Source of the DNA: Desulfopila aestuarii DSM 18488
Lineage (GTDB): Bacteria > Desulfobacterota > Desulfobulbia > Desulfobulbales > Desulfocapsaceae
Reading direction: 5' to 3'
Length of the DNA: 64,000 nucleotides
Assembly (NCBI RefSeq): GCF_900143695.1
Contig: NZ_FRFE01000005.1
Location: 62,001-126,000 of the forward strand
The translations under genes and the position numbers were made by a program. Below the pieces are notes generated by a model that was not told the DNA's origin, ran no database searches, and worked only from the letters and a program-made list of their open reading frames with translations. Shown piece by piece: positions 27,931 through 37,029 of the stretch (its first letter is position 1; each line of letters begins with the position of its first letter).

Positions 27931-29607
27931 TTACCGGTCGGTCATAAATACCCGCAATTCCTCAATACGCGATGGATGCTTCAGCTTGGAAATGGCCTGT
28001 GCTTCGATCTGGCGGATACGTTCACGGGTAACGGCAAAGCAGCGGCCGACCTCCTCGAGGGTGTGATCATACTCGACATTGATACCATACCGCATCCGCA
28101 ACACCTTGGCTTCCCTCGGGGAGAGCGAAGACATTACCTGATTGAGACATTCTCGCAAGCTGTTGATCATCGACTGGTCGTCTGGTCCCACCCGATCATG
28201 ATCCTCAATAAAGTCACCGAGAAAGGTCTCTCCGTCATCACCGACTGGGGTATCGAGGGAAATAGCGTCTTTTGCTATTTTCAGTGCTGATTTGACCTTC
28301 GTCACATCCGAACCGAGCAGATCCGCCATCTCTTCCGGGCTCGGCTCCCGATGCTCTTCCAGCAGAAAATCCTTGGAAACCCGGAGCAACCGGTTAATGG
28401 TCTCTATCATATGGACCGGCAGCCTGATGGTCCGTCCCTGATCGGCAATGCCACGGGTGATGGACTGACGTATCCACCATGTGGCGTAAGTGCTGAACTT
28501 GTAGCCGCGATGGTAGTCGAACTTTTCCACCGCCTTCATCAGGCCAATATTCCCTTCCTGGATGATATCCGAGAACTGGAGGCCCCGATTGACGAACTTT
28601 TTGGACACGGAAATAACCAACCTGAGGTTGGCCCGGACCAGCGCCTCTTTGGCATGCTTAGTCATCTCCCGGCCTGATTCTATCTGATGCAGAAGTTTCT
28701 GCAGTCTTCTACCGTCAATACCAGCTTCACAGATAAACTGCCGGTTGACCTGCTGTTCGATCACTTCCGGCGCAAGCTCCTTGCCACCGCCTGCCGCGGC
28801 AAGCTTGTGCGCACCCATTATCTCCACAAAGATTCTGCGGAATTTTTTCGAAAGCTCTTCAAGGCCAGCGGCAATGGCATTCACACACTCACCGCAGACA
28901 ACTTTGCCGCCAAACAGCCCGGCGATCTCCTCACCGATTGCGATCACCTCATTATAGAGATGCTCCACCTCTGCTTGGTCTTCCCCCATCGTCTGCAACT
29001 TCCGGAGAAGATCAACCCGTTTGCGGTCAAGATTTTCTGCCTGTTTCACTCTCTCGACAAACCAGGTGCTTTCCGAGACGATCATGTCGGCATCATTATC
29101 GGGAACTCCCATCAATACCTGACAGATTTTCCCTTTATTCTTTTGCAGGTCGCTTGCCAGCTCCTGTAACGGTGGTATGGCCAGAAGAGTCTGAAAGGTG
29201 CTGTTCTGAACCTGCTGTTTCCCTTCCTCCATCATCCGGGCAAGCTTGAGTTCTTCATCGTGGCTCAACAGGGTCAACGTCCCCATCTCCCGCAGATAAA
29301 TGTTCATCGGGTCAATGGAGTGAGTGCCGTTTTTGCCAGCGTCCGGCATCCTTGAAGCTCTCCGGCGGTCATTGCGTCGTCGATCACTGAAAAGAGTTGC
29401 GCGTCTGTCCTTGGCTTCCTTACCCCGCCGTTCTTCAAATTCCCCTTCCGCAAAATCAACCGGAACAGGAGTCTCTTCGGCGTCGAAAATGCCGGTCAGG
29501 TCATACATGGCAGGATCATCCTCATCAATATCGACAGAATCATCCGTTTCCAGTGACTCCTTATCAAGTTCCTGCTCACCATCCAAATACTGATCGTCAA
29601 ATTTCAT
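27931..29607 (-). CDS. rpoD: RNA polymerase primary sigma factor RpoD
   Basis: 558 residues. An acidic N-terminal region (1-60) and a basic Arg-rich stretch (about 65-90) lead into region 1.2 ([16 protein letters not shown]). Region 2 has [30 protein letters not shown] and [17 protein letters not shown]; region 3 has [11 protein letters not shown]; region 4 ends [21 protein letters not shown]. The shortened region 1.1 is a common variation. A GGGAGAG site precedes the ATG. The order dnaG-rpoD is the conserved macromolecular-synthesis arrangement. Confidence 0.97.
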   Translation of the reverse strand: MKFDDQYLDGEQELDKESLETDDSVDIDEDDPAMYDLTGIFDAEETPVPVDFAEGEFEERRGKEAKDRRATLFSDRRRNDRRRASRMPDAGKNGTHSIDPMNIYLREMGTLTLLSHDEELKLARMMEEGKQQVQNSTFQTLLAIPPLQELASDLQKNKGKICQVLMGVPDNDADMIVSESTWFVERVKQAENLDRKRVDLLRKLQTMGEDQAEVEHLYNEVIAIGEEIAGLFGGKVVCGECVNAIAAGLEELSKKFRRIFVEIMGAHKLAAAGGGKELAPEVIEQQVNRQFICEAGIDGRRLQKLLHQIESGREMTKHAKEALVRANLRLVISVSKKFVNRGLQFSDIIQEGNIGLMKAVEKFDYHRGYKFSTYATWWIRQSITRGIADQGRTIRLPVHMIETINRLLRVSKDFLLEEHREPSPEEMADLLGSDVTKVKSALKIAKDAISLDTPVGDDGETFLGDFIEDHDRVGPDDQSMINSLRECLNQVMSSLSPREAKVLRMRYGINVEYDHTLEEVGRCFAVTRERIRQIEAQAISKLKHPSRIEELRVFMTDR

Positions 29608-29870
29608 TCAACTCTCCCAATCCTCTCCGTACTGCTGCTGGACGACGTTCTTCCAGACAACCCCTATACTCCCCTGAAATCGCTGATATTGCAGCGATGA
29701 ACAACCATGATCAGAAAGGCACACAATGTTACAATGCTCACTGCCAGACAAAAATGTCAAGAATATTTTTTGTTTACTACCCGAAACATGCCATTTTAAT
29801 CCTAACCTGTCATGAGAGCTGAAACAATGGCTCGTCATAACCCGATAGAGAATTCCTTTCCTCCCAACAG

Positions 29871-31694
29871 TCAGGCATTTTCGACCCCCTGCAGAGCTCG
29901 ATCAATCCGCTGTTTTTCCCGGAGCAGTTCCTGAAGCTCGGCGAAGTTACCTGTGGATTGCACAGCATTGATCTTTTTCAGCAACCTCTCCGATGAGCGC
30001 TGCAAACCATACTGACGTATCCATTGCAGCAACTCGACTATCTCCTCTTCATCTAGTTCGGCCTGATTTTCACTGCCACCATCATTCGTAGCCTCCAGGA
30101 GCATGTTGCTCACCATGGTTCGCTCAGCCCCCTCCGGTAACACAGAGAGAAGTTCTTCCGGCTCAACCTCCTCCCTGGTATCAATCAGACGACGCAACTG
30201 TAAAAAGAGGATCTCACCGACGCTGCCCACCAGACAATCCCGAAGTCCGCCTTCTGCAAGGCGAGTAAAAAACCTGGGGTTAAGGACCATAAAGGCAACC
30301 AGCCGTTTCTGGGCTGCTGTCAATGGTTCAACGTTCTCCGGCCGCCGTTTCACAGTAACCATAGAAGCCTGCGGAACCTCGACCGGTACCGGTTCAGGCC
30401 TTTCCAACATGGTATCCAGTTGCTCGGGTGAAAGGCCCAGTTGCTCGGAAAAATGGGAGATTATCACCGTTCGCTGCAGCGGTGATGCGGCAGCTTTAAC
30501 CAGAGGCCGCAAAGCTTCGACAATCCGACTTTTGCCATCCAGGGTAAGACCGAATTCGGCTACCAGCTGCTTGAAGGTAAACTCAGGCAAGGACTCTGCA
30601 CCTTCCACCAGCCGACGCACCGCCTCTATCCCCTCTTCACGGACAAAGGTGTCGGGATCATGCCCTATTGGCAACAACGCCACCCTTCCAGCCACCTGTT
30701 CCGCCAGAAAATGCGGAACCGCGCGCACAGCGGCCTTTACACCAGCCTCATCACCATCAAAAAGCAGCACCACATTATCGGCAAAGCGCTTCAAGAGGCG
30801 CAGCTGCTCACGAGTCAGGGCCGTACCTAACGGGGCGACAACATTCTCACAACCATGGCAGACCAGTGAAACCAGATCGAAATTCCCTTCAACGATAATG
30901 GCCTGATTTTGAACCCGAATGGCATCCTTGGCCTGATACAGCCCAAGAAGAAGTTTACTTTTTATATAGATGCGACTCTCAGGAGAGTTGAGATATTTGG
31001 GCTGCCCTTCGCCAATAATCCTGCCTCCAAACCCACAGACCCGCCCGCTCAATTCCTGGATCGGAAAAAGCACCCGGTCCCGGAACCTGTCGTACACTCC
31101 GCCTCGCTCATTGCGGACCAGAAGCCCCGCTTCCAGCGCTGCCGCCTGCTCGCCCTCGGCCAACTGATGTGAGAGAAAGTCCCACCCAGAGCTTTCCACT
31201 GCCGGGGCATAGCCAAGACCGAAACGTTTACGAATCTCCTGGGGAATACCCCGTTTTTCCAGATATGAACGGGCAACAGCCGCCTGGGGGGCATCAGCTA
31301 GAAAACGGCTGTAGATTTCCGCAGCCTTATCGCTCACCTGAAACATTTCCTTGCGCTGTTTTTCCTGCCGTTCCTGCTCGGGAGACTGCGATTTTTCAGG
31401 CAAACTGATCCCGTAGCGGCCGGCCAACTCTTTCAGGGCCGAAGGAAAATCCAGGTTATGGTACTTCATGAAATACGTGAAGACGTCACCGGACTCACCA
31501 CAGCCAAAGCAATAAAAGAACTGCTGTCCGGGATGAACCGAAAAGGAAGGTGACTTTTCACCGTGAAAGGGGCAGAGACCAAGGAATCGGGCGCCACTTT
31601 TTTTCAGATCGACAGTTTCACCGATGATCTGTACAATATCAGCACGGTCCTTGACCCGGGCGACTATTTCCTCTCGTGATTCCTGCAAAGACAT
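29871..31694 (-). CDS. dnaG: DNA primase
   Basis: 607 residues. Makes RNA primers at replication forks. The N-terminal zinc finger is CPFHGEKSPSF ... FYCFGCGESGD, followed by the catalytic TOPRIM core with AIIVEGNFDLVSL, PLGTALTREQL and VVLLFDGDEAG, and a helicase-binding C-terminal domain. The ATG at 31694 (MSLQESREEIV) is favoured by an AAGGTGG site just upstream; the ATG at 31709 has no such site. A run of nine G lies directly upstream (31717-31725, C on the coding strand). Confidence 0.96.
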   Translation of the reverse strand: MSLQESREEIVARVKDRADIVQIIGETVDLKKSGARFLGLCPFHGEKSPSFSVHPGQQFFYCFGCGESGDVFTYFMKYHNLDFPSALKELAGRYGISLPEKSQSPEQERQEKQRKEMFQVSDKAAEIYSRFLADAPQAAVARSYLEKRGIPQEIRKRFGLGYAPAVESSGWDFLSHQLAEGEQAAALEAGLLVRNERGGVYDRFRDRVLFPIQELSGRVCGFGGRIIGEGQPKYLNSPESRIYIKSKLLLGLYQAKDAIRVQNQAIIVEGNFDLVSLVCHGCENVVAPLGTALTREQLRLLKRFADNVVLLFDGDEAGVKAAVRAVPHFLAEQVAGRVALLPIGHDPDTFVREEGIEAVRRLVEGAESLPEFTFKQLVAEFGLTLDGKSRIVEALRPLVKAAASPLQRTVIISHFSEQLGLSPEQLDTMLERPEPVPVEVPQASMVTVKRRPENVEPLTAAQKRLVAFMVLNPRFFTRLAEGGLRDCLVGSVGEILFLQLRRLIDTREEVEPEELLSVLPEGAERTMVSNMLLEATNDGGSENQAELDEEEIVELLQWIRQYGLQRSSERLLKKINAVQSTGNFAELQELLREKQRIDRALQGVENA

Positions 31695-31716
31695 TCCACC
31701 TTGATACATACTGGGA

Positions 31717-31725
31717 GGGGGGGGG
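31717..31725. repeat. G9 homopolymer (plus strand) upstream of dnaG
   Basis: Nine consecutive G (GGGAGGGGGGGGG overall) between dnaG and a divergent gene. Tracts of this length are rare in the window and can slip during replication; it lies in the untranslated leader of dnaG if the 31694 start is right. Confidence 0.6.
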
Positions 31726-31834
31726 AAACTACAACACTGGCGGTAAATATACTCATTAAGCGGGAAACAGGCCACGGAAATTGTGGCAATGTTACCCCAG
31801 AAGCCATATCCCTCTACTCTTTTTCCTGCCTGCC

Positions 31835-32569
31835 ATGGAAGACATCACCGATATTCTCGCCTTCGAAGTAAAAAAAGAGATGGCGGATCGATACTTTGGT
31901 TTTCGAAAAAGAATCGAGGACGATACCGCCGCCTATCTGCATCGGTTGACCATTTCCTCTCTTGAGTTGGAAAACGCCATCGGCTTCATCCTAATCCGGC
32001 TTTACATCCTGATGCACAATAAATCTCTGATTTCAACCTTTCTCAATCTGACCGGGCTGCCGCAGGATCTTTTCTATGATCCCTACCTGCTCGAATCACC
32101 CACCATTAGAAAACGGGTCTTCGCCGGCGCGACCATCCGGGGCTTTACCCAGAAAGGCCGGTTCACCAACATCTTTCTTGACAGTTACGACCAATTGGCA
32201 AAACATATACAAGAGTATCGTGAAACCCTGGAAGAACTGACCGAAGAACAGGAAACTATCCGCGAAGAGATCAACCTTTTTTACCGTAAAAACGATATCG
32301 ACACCATCCTCAGCTTTATCAGACGCCTGGACAACCCGAACGGCGGAACGATGAACACGATGAATCCTCCGGAAAACCCTGCGTTACGGCACGGCCTTGC
32401 CGATCAGATGCGTCTCCACCCACCATTGCCCGCCTGTGAAGTACTGCCGACGCTACCGCTTTTGCCTGATAAAAAGAGTATACTCAGGCAATTGAAAAAA
32501 ATTGCCGATACGGCCTTTCACGATGCAAGGTCCCTCGATCTGAAAACACTCACGAAACCTCAGGACTGA
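31835..32569 (+). CDS. uncharacterised helical protein
   Basis: 244 residues from the ATG at 31835 (the frame is open to 31781). I do not recognise a family. The N-terminal 150 residues are charged and helical (VKKEMADRYFGFRKRIEDD, SLELENAIGFILIRLYILM); residues about 120-160 form a likely coiled coil (LAKHIQEYRETLEELTEEQ), and the C-terminus is Pro-rich then basic. No signal peptide or metal motif is seen. It is divergent from dnaG and upstream of the signalling operon, with about 240 nt between. Codon use resembles its neighbours, so it looks like a resident gene. Confidence 0.65.
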   Translation: MEDITDILAFEVKKEMADRYFGFRKRIEDDTAAYLHRLTISSLELENAIGFILIRLYILMHNKSLISTFLNLTGLPQDLFYDPYLLESPTIRKRVFAGATIRGFTQKGRFTNIFLDSYDQLAKHIQEYRETLEELTEEQETIREEINLFYRKNDIDTILSFIRRLDNPNGGTMNTMNPPENPALRHGLADQMRLHPPLPACEVLPTLPLLPDKKSILRQLKKIADTAFHDARSLDLKTLTKPQD

Positions 32570-32809
32570 CCGACCGCCCCCCCAACTAGCGATTTACATT
32601 CCGACACCAGCAGCATGGTAGTTGAAATACAATCGGGTTATAGGCTTTCCAAGGTTTTTCCATGAACAATCCAACCAAACTGTTAACAACTTAAATACAT
32701 TGCTTTTCCGACCAGACAACAGCTATACTTTAAGCGGTATCCTTAGGAACCGTTTCCAGCCCACCTATCGGACTGGAAGCAACCGTTACCCTTTTGTCGT
32801 GGCCTCCGG

Positions 32810-34432
32810 ATGAACAACACCCTGCTCATATTCTCAGAAGACCGGGAAAAAGTCAGTGTATATGAAAATATGCTCAGTTCCGCAGGCTATGACACGGTCA
32901 CAATTGCACCAAACGCAACCATTGAGCCCTCCCTGGCCGATCGTATCTTTCTCATTCTTGTCCCGGACTGCACCTCCGACCCAACACCCACAATAGCCAA
33001 ATTGCCACTGCCCGGTTTTCTGCCAGTGCTTGTTCTCGGTGACACAGTCGACCCGCCTGACTTTCTCGCCACGAAAGAGATATCCCGGCTTATTGATTAT
33101 CTGGGAGGCAAACTGCAGGAAAGAGCCCTGCTCGTCAGAATTGATTTTCTAAAAAAAGTGGCCAAGCTGGGACACGAGCGGGACAGCTACCTTCAGCATC
33201 ATGAAAATTTCCTCGACTGGTTCTCACTCCGCGACGGCCTGACGGGACTCTTCAACCGCCACCACTTCAATCGTCTCTTACCAAAACACTTTGTCGGCGC
33301 AATGACCGATAACTCAGATTTGTCGCTGCTCCTCATTGATATCGACTATTTCCACGATATCAATGCAACCTGCGGTCGGAGCTTTGGCGATTTTGTCCTC
33401 AATGAGCTGGGAGCCAGAATCACCCAGACAACTCGTAAGGATGACGTATGTTTTCGACTTTCCGGTGGCGAATTTGCAGTATTGATGCCCGGAATCAATC
33501 TTGCCGGAGCCAGGGAAACCGCCAATGAACTCTTAGCCTGCTGTGAGAACAAACCGTTTATCCGCAAGACATTACAGCGCACAGCCACACTCTCCATCGG
33601 CATTGCATCGCTCACCACCCACCGTCCAACTTCCGTCGACGAGTTCGTTAACATGACGGACACCGCCTTATTCAAGGCCAAGGCTGAAGGTCGCAACCGG
33701 GCATACGTTTATGCACCCCTCGAGGCCGGTGGAATATCGCCGGTGGAAGGCAGCTTTGATAACGTCAAGCTGGCAATTAACCGACTTCTTGACAAAACGC
33801 GCAACTCGACCATCTCTTCGCTGCAGCTGCTGGCACGCGATATAGCCGGCCCCAGCCACCGTGAGCACCTGGAACGGGTTACAGAGTACATTGATCTGCT
33901 CTGCGGCCGGCTTGGCCTCACCGCTCCCATTATCAAGACGCTGCAGAATGCCGCAGTTCTCCACACCAGCATCCGTCACCTGATCCACAATGATCTGCTG
34001 ATAAAAAAAGAAAAATTCTCTGTGGAAGATCTCGAAGTCATGCGGGACTTTCCCTACAAACTTTCTGAGATTGTTGATATATTTGATTATTTCGCCCAGG
34101 AACGTCTCGTCCTGTTGACCCGTACCGAAAAATTTGACGGCAGTGGCTACCCCGACGGTCTCAGAGGGGATGAAATACCTCTTGGCGCACGTATTATCAG
34201 CATCATTGATGCCTTTGCCGCCATGGAAGCTAACAGACCATACCGGCCCCGGCTATCACCGGAAACGATTCTCCTTGAGCTGAAAAACGAGGCGGGAAAA
34301 CAGTTTGATCCCTTCCTGGTTTTGAAACTTCTCGATATAATTGAAGAGCACGACCTGCTCGAGATCAGCGCTGACGATCTGGCAACCATCCGAACAGAAT
34401 TGCACTCAACACTTGCCAATATGAAATTATGA
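32810..34432 (+). CDS. degenerate GGDEF / HD-GYP-like signalling protein
   Basis: 540 residues, cytoplasmic. The N-terminal 100 residues resemble a receiver-like domain. A GGDEF domain follows (SLRDGLTGLFNRHHFNRLL, LLLIDIDYFHDIN), but its signature reads RLSGGEFAVL: SGGEF instead of GGDEF near residue 218, losing a metal-binding Asp. The C-terminal part looks like HD-GYP (EKFDGSGYPDGLRGDEIPLGARI ends the match), yet the HD pair is replaced (VLHTSIRHL) and the second His pair reads LTRTEKFDG. Both c-di-GMP activities are therefore probably lost, leaving a ligand-sensing or scaffold role. It overlaps the HDOD gene by 4 nt (ATGA). Confidence 0.8.
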   Translation: MNNTLLIFSEDREKVSVYENMLSSAGYDTVTIAPNATIEPSLADRIFLILVPDCTSDPTPTIAKLPLPGFLPVLVLGDTVDPPDFLATKEISRLIDYLGGKLQERALLVRIDFLKKVAKLGHERDSYLQHHENFLDWFSLRDGLTGLFNRHHFNRLLPKHFVGAMTDNSDLSLLLIDIDYFHDINATCGRSFGDFVLNELGARITQTTRKDDVCFRLSGGEFAVLMPGINLAGARETANELLACCENKPFIRKTLQRTATLSIGIASLTTHRPTSVDEFVNMTDTALFKAKAEGRNRAYVYAPLEAGGISPVEGSFDNVKLAINRLLDKTRNSTISSLQLLARDIAGPSHREHLERVTEYIDLLCGRLGLTAPIIKTLQNAAVLHTSIRHLIHNDLLIKKEKFSVEDLEVMRDFPYKLSEIVDIFDYFAQERLVLLTRTEKFDGSGYPDGLRGDEIPLGARIISIIDAFAAMEANRPYRPRLSPETILLELKNEAGKQFDPFLVLKLLDIIEEHDLLEISADDLATIRTELHSTLANMKL

Positions 34433-35319
34433 CAGACTCAAAACTCAACGCGATCATCCGTCAGGTTGATAGTTTTCCCGCCCTTCCCGCCACCGTCAAC
34501 AAGGTTATGGATGTCACCGGCAATCCGGAAAGCACGGCCCAGGATCTGATGCGGGCCATCCTGCCCGACCAATCCATGTGCGCGACCATATTGAAAATCG
34601 CTAACTCCGCCTTTTTCGGGATGCCACGTGAGGTTGCCACCATGGAAAAAGCGGTGGTGGTGCTCGGCTTCAACGAAATCCGAAACATCGTCCTCGGGAA
34701 AGCGGTTTTCACATCATTTCAGAAGATGCCCAAACAGAACCGGGAGGAAACAAACCTCTTCTGGGAACACAGCTTCACCTGTGGCATCGCTGCCAAGATC
34801 ATTGCCGAGAATGTTGGTCAATCCCCCAGCGAAATGTTCATTGCCGGCCTCATCCACGACATCGGCAAGCTGGCAATGCTCATGACATTTCCCCAGGACT
34901 ATATCCTCCTCTTCGAGCTGACCAAACCGCACCAGTTCAGAAGCGTCATCCACGAACATGAGGAGTTCTCTGCCAGCCACGACGAAATCGGCTTGCGCAT
35001 TCTCAAACGCTGGCTTTTTCCCGAAAACCTGGTCTCAGCTTGCGGTTATCATCATCATCCGGATCAGGCTCCGAACCACGTGAGACAGCTGGCAATCATC
35101 GTCCAGATGGCGGATATGCTGTCACTCATGCACTGCAGTCCCGATCGTCTTGAGTCATCGGACATCACTACCATTTTCGAGGATTTCCTTCCTGAATGCC
35201 AGGAGATCTGGGAAGCCGGTAATCTTGTCTGGGATCCGGTGAAAATTGGAGAATGGTATGCATTGCTGCAGGAACAGCGCAAACGGGATCAGGCCGTGCT
35301 GGATATCATGATGTCATGA
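34429..35319 (+). CDS. HDOD domain protein
   Basis: 296 residues. A single HDOD domain (related to HD phosphohydrolases but usually lacking catalysis) spans about residues 10-210: FPALPATVNKVMDVTGNPE, LKIANSAFFGMPREVATMEKAVVVLG split across its core, then GLIHDIGKLAML and the late GYHHHPDQAPN. HDOD proteins act as signalling adaptors in motility, development or stress. It begins at an ATGA overlap with the degenerate GGDEF/HD-GYP gene and ends in the same way against the UbiB-type kinase, so the three are translationally coupled. Confidence 0.88.
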   Translation: MTDSKLNAIIRQVDSFPALPATVNKVMDVTGNPESTAQDLMRAILPDQSMCATILKIANSAFFGMPREVATMEKAVVVLGFNEIRNIVLGKAVFTSFQKMPKQNREETNLFWEHSFTCGIAAKIIAENVGQSPSEMFIAGLIHDIGKLAMLMTFPQDYILLFELTKPHQFRSVIHEHEEFSASHDEIGLRILKRWLFPENLVSACGYHHHPDQAPNHVRQLAIIVQMADMLSLMHCSPDRLESSDITTIFEDFLPECQEIWEAGNLVWDPVKIGEWYALLQEQRKRDQAVLDIMMS

Positions 35320-37010
35320 TGAAGATCGGCACCATCAAACGAACCATACGCTCCACCAAACGCCTGGCGGAAATCATCAAGGTTCTCTCACGGTTCGGTT
35401 TCCAGCAGGTGGTACTCGATACCGGCCTTCACCGGGTTCTCGACAGTGTCAAAGAGGACTGGACCAGCGACATCGCCCCCTCGGCAGCAAACCAGCCACG
35501 AGCTGTACGCTTTCGGATGGTACTCGAAGCCCTGGGCCCGACCTTCGTCAAAATCGGCCAGATCCTTTCTACCAGGCCCGACCTCATCCCGGAAGAATGG
35601 GCCGAAGAGTTGAAAAAACTGCAGGACCGCTGCTCCAACGTCCCCTTTTCCTCGATCTATGAGGTGCTGGAAAAAGAATTCCCCACCTCCCTCGACACCC
35701 TTTTTTCCTCCATCGAAGAAACACCGTTGGCGGCCGCATCCCTTGCGCAGGTGCATAGGGCCAGACTGGTCGATGACAGTGAAGTGGTCATCAAAGTGCT
35801 GCGCCCCGGCAGCCGTAAGATGGTAGAAGAGGACATGACCCTTCTGGAGTCGATTGCCCAGTTGGTCGAACAATATTTTTCCGATCTCGGTTACAGCCCG
35901 ACCTCGGTTGCCAAGGAATTTTCGCGGGAATTGTTAAAAGAGTTGAACATGGTGAACGAGGGTCAGGCCACGGACCGGCTCCGGCGCTATTTCGAACATG
36001 ACAGCACTGTCTATTTCCCGCGGGTCCACTGGCAGGCCACGACCCGTAACATCCTGACCCTGGAGGAGATCAAAGGCCGACTCCTCTCAACCTTGCATCC
36101 CGATGACCTCAGCCGTGAGGAGCGGCGTGCTATCGTGGCCCGCGGCACCGACGCGGTTTTTGCCCAGTGTCTCCAATACGGCTTCTTTCATGCCGACCCT
36201 CATCCGGGCAACATAATTTTGAAAGATGACAATTCCATCTGCTTTATCGACTGCGGCCTGACCGGTCAACTCGACCGGCAGACCACCGAACATCTTATCG
36301 ATCTGGTGGCGGGAATTATTCAGGGAAATATCGACAAGCTCTGCCGAGTTGTAATCGAACTGACCGATGTCGACCCCGTTATTACCGACCGGCGCGATTT
36401 CAGAACCGATGTCAAGCATCTCAGCAGTCATTTCCAGTCTACTGACCTCGCCCATCTCGATATAGCGTCCCTGCTCTCCGAATTTTTCAGCATGCTCCAG
36501 CGGTATAAAATCAGGTGTCCCGGCGACCTTATCCTCCTCACCAAGGCCTTGACCACCATCGAAGGGGTAGCTGAGCAGTTCGACCCAACTTTTGATGTGC
36601 TTTCCCACGTGGAGCCGCGGATCCAGAAGATCGTCATGAGTCGCTACGGCTTCTTTGCCATGAAGGACCGGGTGCAGAAGACTCTCACCAACTATCTTGA
36701 GCTGTTTGAGGAGATGCCGGGTGATCTTCAGCGCTTCTTAGGTTATTTCCGCCATAGCCGTTTCACCTTGAATCTCGAGCTGAAACGAATTGAGCATCTG
36801 GCCGAAAAAATTGACCTCGCCAGCCGCGTCATGGGCATGGCCATGATTATTGCCGCGCTGATCGTCGGCTCCTCCATCCTCATCCTGGCTGACAGGATGT
36901 CCGACAAGCCCGGTTTTCTTGGAACGCTCGGCATTATCGGCCTGATCCTGGCCGGCATTAACTCTGCTGGTTTTATCGCCTCGTTTCTCTTGCCAAAGAA
37001 ACGAAAATAA
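35316..37010 (+). CDS. UbiB/ABC1/AarF-family atypical kinase
   Basis: 564 residues. Family features: FVKIGQILSTRPDLIP (the KxGQ motif), Ala-rich loop AAASLAQVHRARL, VVIKVLRPG with the nucleotide-binding Lys, GFFHADPHPGNI as catalytic loop and ICFIDCGLTGQL as metal-binding strand. Two C-terminal membrane helices (VMGMAMIIAALIVGSSILIL and a second near the end) anchor it. Relatives support ubiquinone synthesis or lipid/quinone handling; an anaerobe of this kind would use menaquinone, so the partner is unknown. The start at 35316 overlaps the HDOD stop. Confidence 0.88.
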   Translation: MMKIGTIKRTIRSTKRLAEIIKVLSRFGFQQVVLDTGLHRVLDSVKEDWTSDIAPSAANQPRAVRFRMVLEALGPTFVKIGQILSTRPDLIPEEWAEELKKLQDRCSNVPFSSIYEVLEKEFPTSLDTLFSSIEETPLAAASLAQVHRARLVDDSEVVIKVLRPGSRKMVEEDMTLLESIAQLVEQYFSDLGYSPTSVAKEFSRELLKELNMVNEGQATDRLRRYFEHDSTVYFPRVHWQATTRNILTLEEIKGRLLSTLHPDDLSREERRAIVARGTDAVFAQCLQYGFFHADPHPGNIILKDDNSICFIDCGLTGQLDRQTTEHLIDLVAGIIQGNIDKLCRVVIELTDVDPVITDRRDFRTDVKHLSSHFQSTDLAHLDIASLLSEFFSMLQRYKIRCPGDLILLTKALTTIEGVAEQFDPTFDVLSHVEPRIQKIVMSRYGFFAMKDRVQKTLTNYLELFEEMPGDLQRFLGYFRHSRFTLNLELKRIEHLAEKIDLASRVMGMAMIIAALIVGSSILILADRMSDKPGFLGTLGIIGLILAGINSAGFIASFLLPKKRK

Positions 37011-37029
37011 CCGCAATCAACGGAACCTC

